From positions 1 to 16,399 of the forward strand of contig JAOAEP010000171.1 of NCBI GenBank assembly GCA_026416755.1: DNA of 16,399 nt, in the 5' to 3' direction. This document shows, one piece after another, positions 13,979 through 16,399 of the stretch. Source of the stretch: a bacterium. Its GTDB lineage: Bacteria; Ratteibacteria; UBA8468; B48-G9; JAFGKM01. The notes beneath the pieces were generated by a model, which was not told the origin of the DNA, did no database searches, and was given only the letters and a program-made list of their open reading frames with translations. The translations under genes were made by a program, and so were the position numbers. Numbering within the stretch: position 1 is the stretch's first letter; each line of letters starts with the position of its first letter.

Positions 13979-15165
13979 TTTTCTCTTTCTCCTTCAAGTT
14001 TACTTGTCAGGCCAAAAATATCAATAAATCCTTTAGATGCTTTATGATCAAATATATCTTTTTCGGTATATGTTGCAAGTTCTTCTTTATAAAGAGAATA
14101 AGGTGATTTCCTTCCAACAACAATACAATTCCCTTTATACAATTTTACTCTTACATGCCCAGTAACATATTTTTGTGTTTCTTCAACAAATCTATCAAGA
14201 CATTCTTTTAAATGGGAGAACCATTGACCAAAATAAACAATTTGAGAATATCTAATAGAAACAAGTTTTTTAAATTCATATAAATCCCTTGAAAAAACAA
14301 GTTTTTCAAGTTCATTATGGGCTGTATGTAATATAACTGCTGCTGGTGCTTCATATATTTCTCTTGATTTTATCCCGACTAATCTATCTTCAATCATATC
14401 TATTCTACCTATCCCATGTTTTGCCCCAATTTCAGTTATTTTTTCAATTATTTTTATTTGGTCCATTTCTTTATTGTTTAAAGAAATAAAAACTCCTTTT
14501 TCAAAACCAATTTCAATATATTCTGGTTTTTCAGGTGTTCTTTCTGGTGAAGTAGTTATTTGATAGGCATCTTCTGGGGGCTCCTGCCAAGGGTTTTCAA
14601 GAATCCCACATTCAATTGATATCCCCCACAAATTTTCATCAATACTATAAGGTTTTGTTTTTGTAGTACTTATAGGTATTCCCTTTTCTTTGGCATACTC
14701 TATTTCTTCTTCTCTTGATTTAAATTCCCATTCCCTTAAAGGGGCTATTACTTTTATTTCAGGTGCAAGATATTTAAAAGTTAATTCAAATCTTACTTGG
14801 TCATTTCCTTTTCCTGTACATCCATGGCTCACTGCATCTGCTTTTTCTTTTTTAGCAACTTTTATTACGCCTTCTGCAATTAATGGTCTTGAGAGGGAAG
14901 TGGCAAGAGGATATTTGTCTTGATACAATGCTCCTGCTTTAAGTGTTGGAATTATATAATCTTTGACAAATTTCTCTCTCAAATCATCATAATAGAATTT
15001 TTTTGCTCCTGCTTTTTTTGCTCTTTCCTCAAGTATTTCAGGTGATTCAATTTTCTGTCCAATATTTGAGGTATAGGCAATTATTTCTGCATTATACTTT
15101 TCTTTTAAATATCTTATAGCAACAGATGTATCAAGCCCTCCCGAATAAGCAATTACTATTTTCAT
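13975..15165 (-). CDS. argG: Argininosuccinate synthase
   Basis: Joins citrulline and aspartate with ATP to form argininosuccinate, the penultimate step of arginine synthesis. The 396 residues match the normal length. The ATP-binding loop AYSGGLDTSVA (6-16) opens the protein. SLSRPLIAEG (90-99) and HGCTGKGNDQVRFE (114-127) bind substrate, and the SIDENLWGISIECG and YEAPAAVILHTAHNELEKL segments follow. The start has a strong ribosome binding site (AAGGAGGG). It sits 16 nt after the beta-helix membrane protein gene and overlaps the UroD-family gene by 4 nt. argH is not in the window, so arginine genes are not grouped here. This is one of the most certain calls. Confidence 0.96.
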   Translation of the reverse strand: MKIVIAYSGGLDTSVAIRYLKEKYNAEIIAYTSNIGQKIESPEILEERAKKAGAKKFYYDDLREKFVKDYIIPTLKAGALYQDKYPLATSLSRPLIAEGVIKVAKKEKADAVSHGCTGKGNDQVRFELTFKYLAPEIKVIAPLREWEFKSREEEIEYAKEKGIPISTTKTKPYSIDENLWGISIECGILENPWQEPPEDAYQITTSPERTPEKPEYIEIGFEKGVFISLNNKEMDQIKIIEKITEIGAKHGIGRIDMIEDRLVGIKSREIYEAPAAVILHTAHNELEKLVFSRDLYEFKKLVSIRYSQIVYFGQWFSHLKECLDRFVEETQKYVTGHVRVKLYKGNCIVVGRKSPYSLYKEELATYTEKDIFDHKASKGFIDIFGLTSKLEGEREK

Positions 15166-15181
15166 TTTATATCCCTCCTTT

Positions 15182-16294
15182 TTATATAATTTTTTCTTCT
15201 TTCATTTTCCTAATCAATTTTATCCTATCTGTAAGAAAAGCACCAAATCCTGAAAATGTTCCTATCAAATTACCTATTATTTTTAAAGTTTGATTTAGGG
15301 ATAATAAATTGAAAATTAATATCCCTAAAAAAATTGACACAAACCATAAAATTTTTTTATCTTCAAATTTATAAAAAATCATTCTTGCCAAAAAAATAAA
15401 AATAAATCCTCTTGATATATATAGAGAAGAAGCAAAAATAGTTATTAATATTAATCCTGTTGGAACTCCAATTATTGTGATAAAAGAAAGTATTATAACA
15501 AAACAAAAAATTACTATTGAGAAAAACCCTACAAGTAAACATTTTAAAAATTTTTTCCCACTTGTTTGAGCAGTTGAAATCAATAAATTTGGAGTAAATA
15601 AGAGAAACATTAAATATGGAAAAAGTAAGGATAGAAAAGCATATAAAAATTTAAACTTTTTTATAAAATTAATTTTTTCAGTAAATTTTTCACCATAAGG
15701 TTTTTTCCATTCAGTTTTCCCTTTTATTATAACATCTTTAAATTCTTTTGGTTGAGGGGAATAATAAATTAAATTTCCTGAAATTTGAGTTCCTTCTTTT
15801 ATTTGAATATTTGTGCCATTTATTAATACATCATTAAAAAAATTACCTGAAATTTCTATTTTTTTACCAAAAATGAAACACTTCCCCTTTACTTTAACAT
15901 TAGATATATTTATTTTTTCTCCTATAACTCTTAAATTACCAAAAATTTCAGAATCTTCTATTTTAAATGTATCTGAAATACATGATAAATTTTCTTTTAT
16001 TTTTCCAGTAAATGAAGTATAAACTCCTCCAAGAGAGTAAAAATCTCCGTTTATTAATCCAGATATTTCCTGATAAAGTGCAGCAGATAAAAAATCACCA
16101 TTAATTTTAAAATTCCCTTTTATATTTTTTCCAATTCCTATAAATTCATTTCCTAAATTTCCTTTTAATCTAATATAATTGGCAATTATAAAAATTTCCT
16201 CATTGAAGTTTTCTATGTCAACTGTATCTTTAATGAAAACTTTTGAAAACAAGGAAAAAGAGAAAAGTAAAATTATTAAAAGGACTTTCTTCAT
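15182..16294 (-). CDS. Exported bactofilin-like beta-helix protein with a C-terminal membrane bundle
   Basis: A 370-residue envelope protein. Residues 1-17 are a signal peptide (MKKVLLIILLFSFSLFS). Residues about 30-195 are short repeated strands rich in I-x-G-N/D and V-x-G-K (LKGNLGNEF, IKGNFKINGDF, ISGLINGDF, IFGNLRVIGEKI, VKGKCFIFGKKIEISGNF, ISGNLIYY). This pattern matches polymer-forming (DUF583/bactofilin-like) beta-helices. Residues about 213-335 hold four to five membrane segments, with IIGVPTGLILI (274-284) typical of such fusions. The helix domain would lie outside the membrane because of the signal peptide, unlike cytosolic bactofilins. The ATG overlaps the stop of the partial upstream gene by 4 nt (ATGA) and lacks a good ribosome binding site, implying coupling. 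argG follows after 16 nt. Confidence 0.75.
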   Translation of the reverse strand: MKKVLLIILLFSFSLFSKVFIKDTVDIENFNEEIFIIANYIRLKGNLGNEFIGIGKNIKGNFKINGDFLSAALYQEISGLINGDFYSLGGVYTSFTGKIKENLSCISDTFKIEDSEIFGNLRVIGEKINISNVKVKGKCFIFGKKIEISGNFFNDVLINGTNIQIKEGTQISGNLIYYSPQPKEFKDVIIKGKTEWKKPYGEKFTEKINFIKKFKFLYAFLSLLFPYLMFLLFTPNLLISTAQTSGKKFLKCLLVGFFSIVIFCFVIILSFITIIGVPTGLILITIFASSLYISRGFIFIFLARMIFYKFEDKKILWFVSIFLGILIFNLLSLNQTLKIIGNLIGTFSGFGAFLTDRIKLIRKMKEEKII

Positions 16295-16399
16295 TTTTTT
16301 ATTATTTTCATCATAGGAATTTCATCACATCTTGGGAACTTAGGACAGTTTATGCAGTCAACCCATATTTTATGAGGCAATTTTTGTTTTGAAATTTTT
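16291..16399 (-). CDS. Partial gene: C-terminal 35 residues of a cysteine-containing protein
   Basis: Only the 3' end is in the window; the gene runs off the right edge. The readable frame (starting at 16398 on the minus strand) ends with IWVDCINCPKFPRCDEIP and MMKIIKK before TGA. Three cysteines are spaced C-x2-C-x5-C, which could bind a metal, but the missing part prevents any assignment. The stop codon overlaps the start of the beta-helix protein (ATGA), which argues that this frame is real and that the operon extends beyond the window. Confidence 0.55.
   Translation of the reverse strand, partial: KISKQKLPHKIWVDCINCPKFPRCDEIPMMKIIKK

Overview
The window is bacterial, very AT-rich (below about 30% G+C by eye) and densely packed. 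There is no gene-free stretch longer than about 100 bases. I see no rRNA, tRNA, CRISPR array, transposase or phage gene. A bacterial leuA-leuC-leuD-leuB set, ArgG, ThiL, a predicted lipoprotein, exported proteins, a uroporphyrinogen-decarboxylase-family enzyme, a DUF72 protein and an AraM/EgsA-type glycerol-1-phosphate dehydrogenase occur together. This fits a low-GC, Gram-negative-like, uncultured lineage (an Omnitrophota/Ratteibacteria-type candidate phylum is my best guess). No marker gene here fixes the taxonomy.

Layout. (1) Bases 39-2823, plus strand: a Yip1-like membrane protein, then a promoter and a two-gene unit of a DapA-superfamily aldolase/lyase and a dihydroorotate-dehydrogenase-like flavoprotein. 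The second gene starts inside the end of the first. (2) Bases 2832-3212, minus strand: a small exported protein whose gene is bracketed by a 17-20 bp inverted repeat. (3) Bases 3284-8941, minus strand: a leucine biosynthesis operon transcribed leuA, leuC, leuD, an enolase-superfamily enzyme, leuB, with gaps of 1 to 14 nt or overlaps. (4) Bases 8942-9017: a divergent promoter region, then a plus-strand lipoprotein gene (9018-9629) that may be leaderless. (5) Bases 9650-16399, minus strand: one long tightly coupled array running from the right edge. Its order is a cut-off cysteine-containing protein, a beta-helix/membrane protein, argG, a UroD-family protein, a DUF72 protein, a glycerol-1-phosphate dehydrogenase, thiL and a small membrane protein.

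How the genes work together. LeuA, LeuC/LeuD and LeuB supply the whole 2-oxoisovalerate to 2-oxoisocaproate route, and LeuA keeps its leucine-feedback domain. An acid-sugar or amino-acid type enolase-superfamily enzyme is embedded in that operon without an obvious role. The right-hand array mixes arginine synthesis, thiamine pyrophosphate synthesis, an sn-glycerol-1-phosphate-forming enzyme and envelope proteins, so its members may share expression rather than a pathway. The points most worth a second look are the inverted repeat around the small exported gene, the DapA-like protein lacking the usual active-site partners, the enolase-superfamily gene in the leu operon, and the overlapping divergent promoters.
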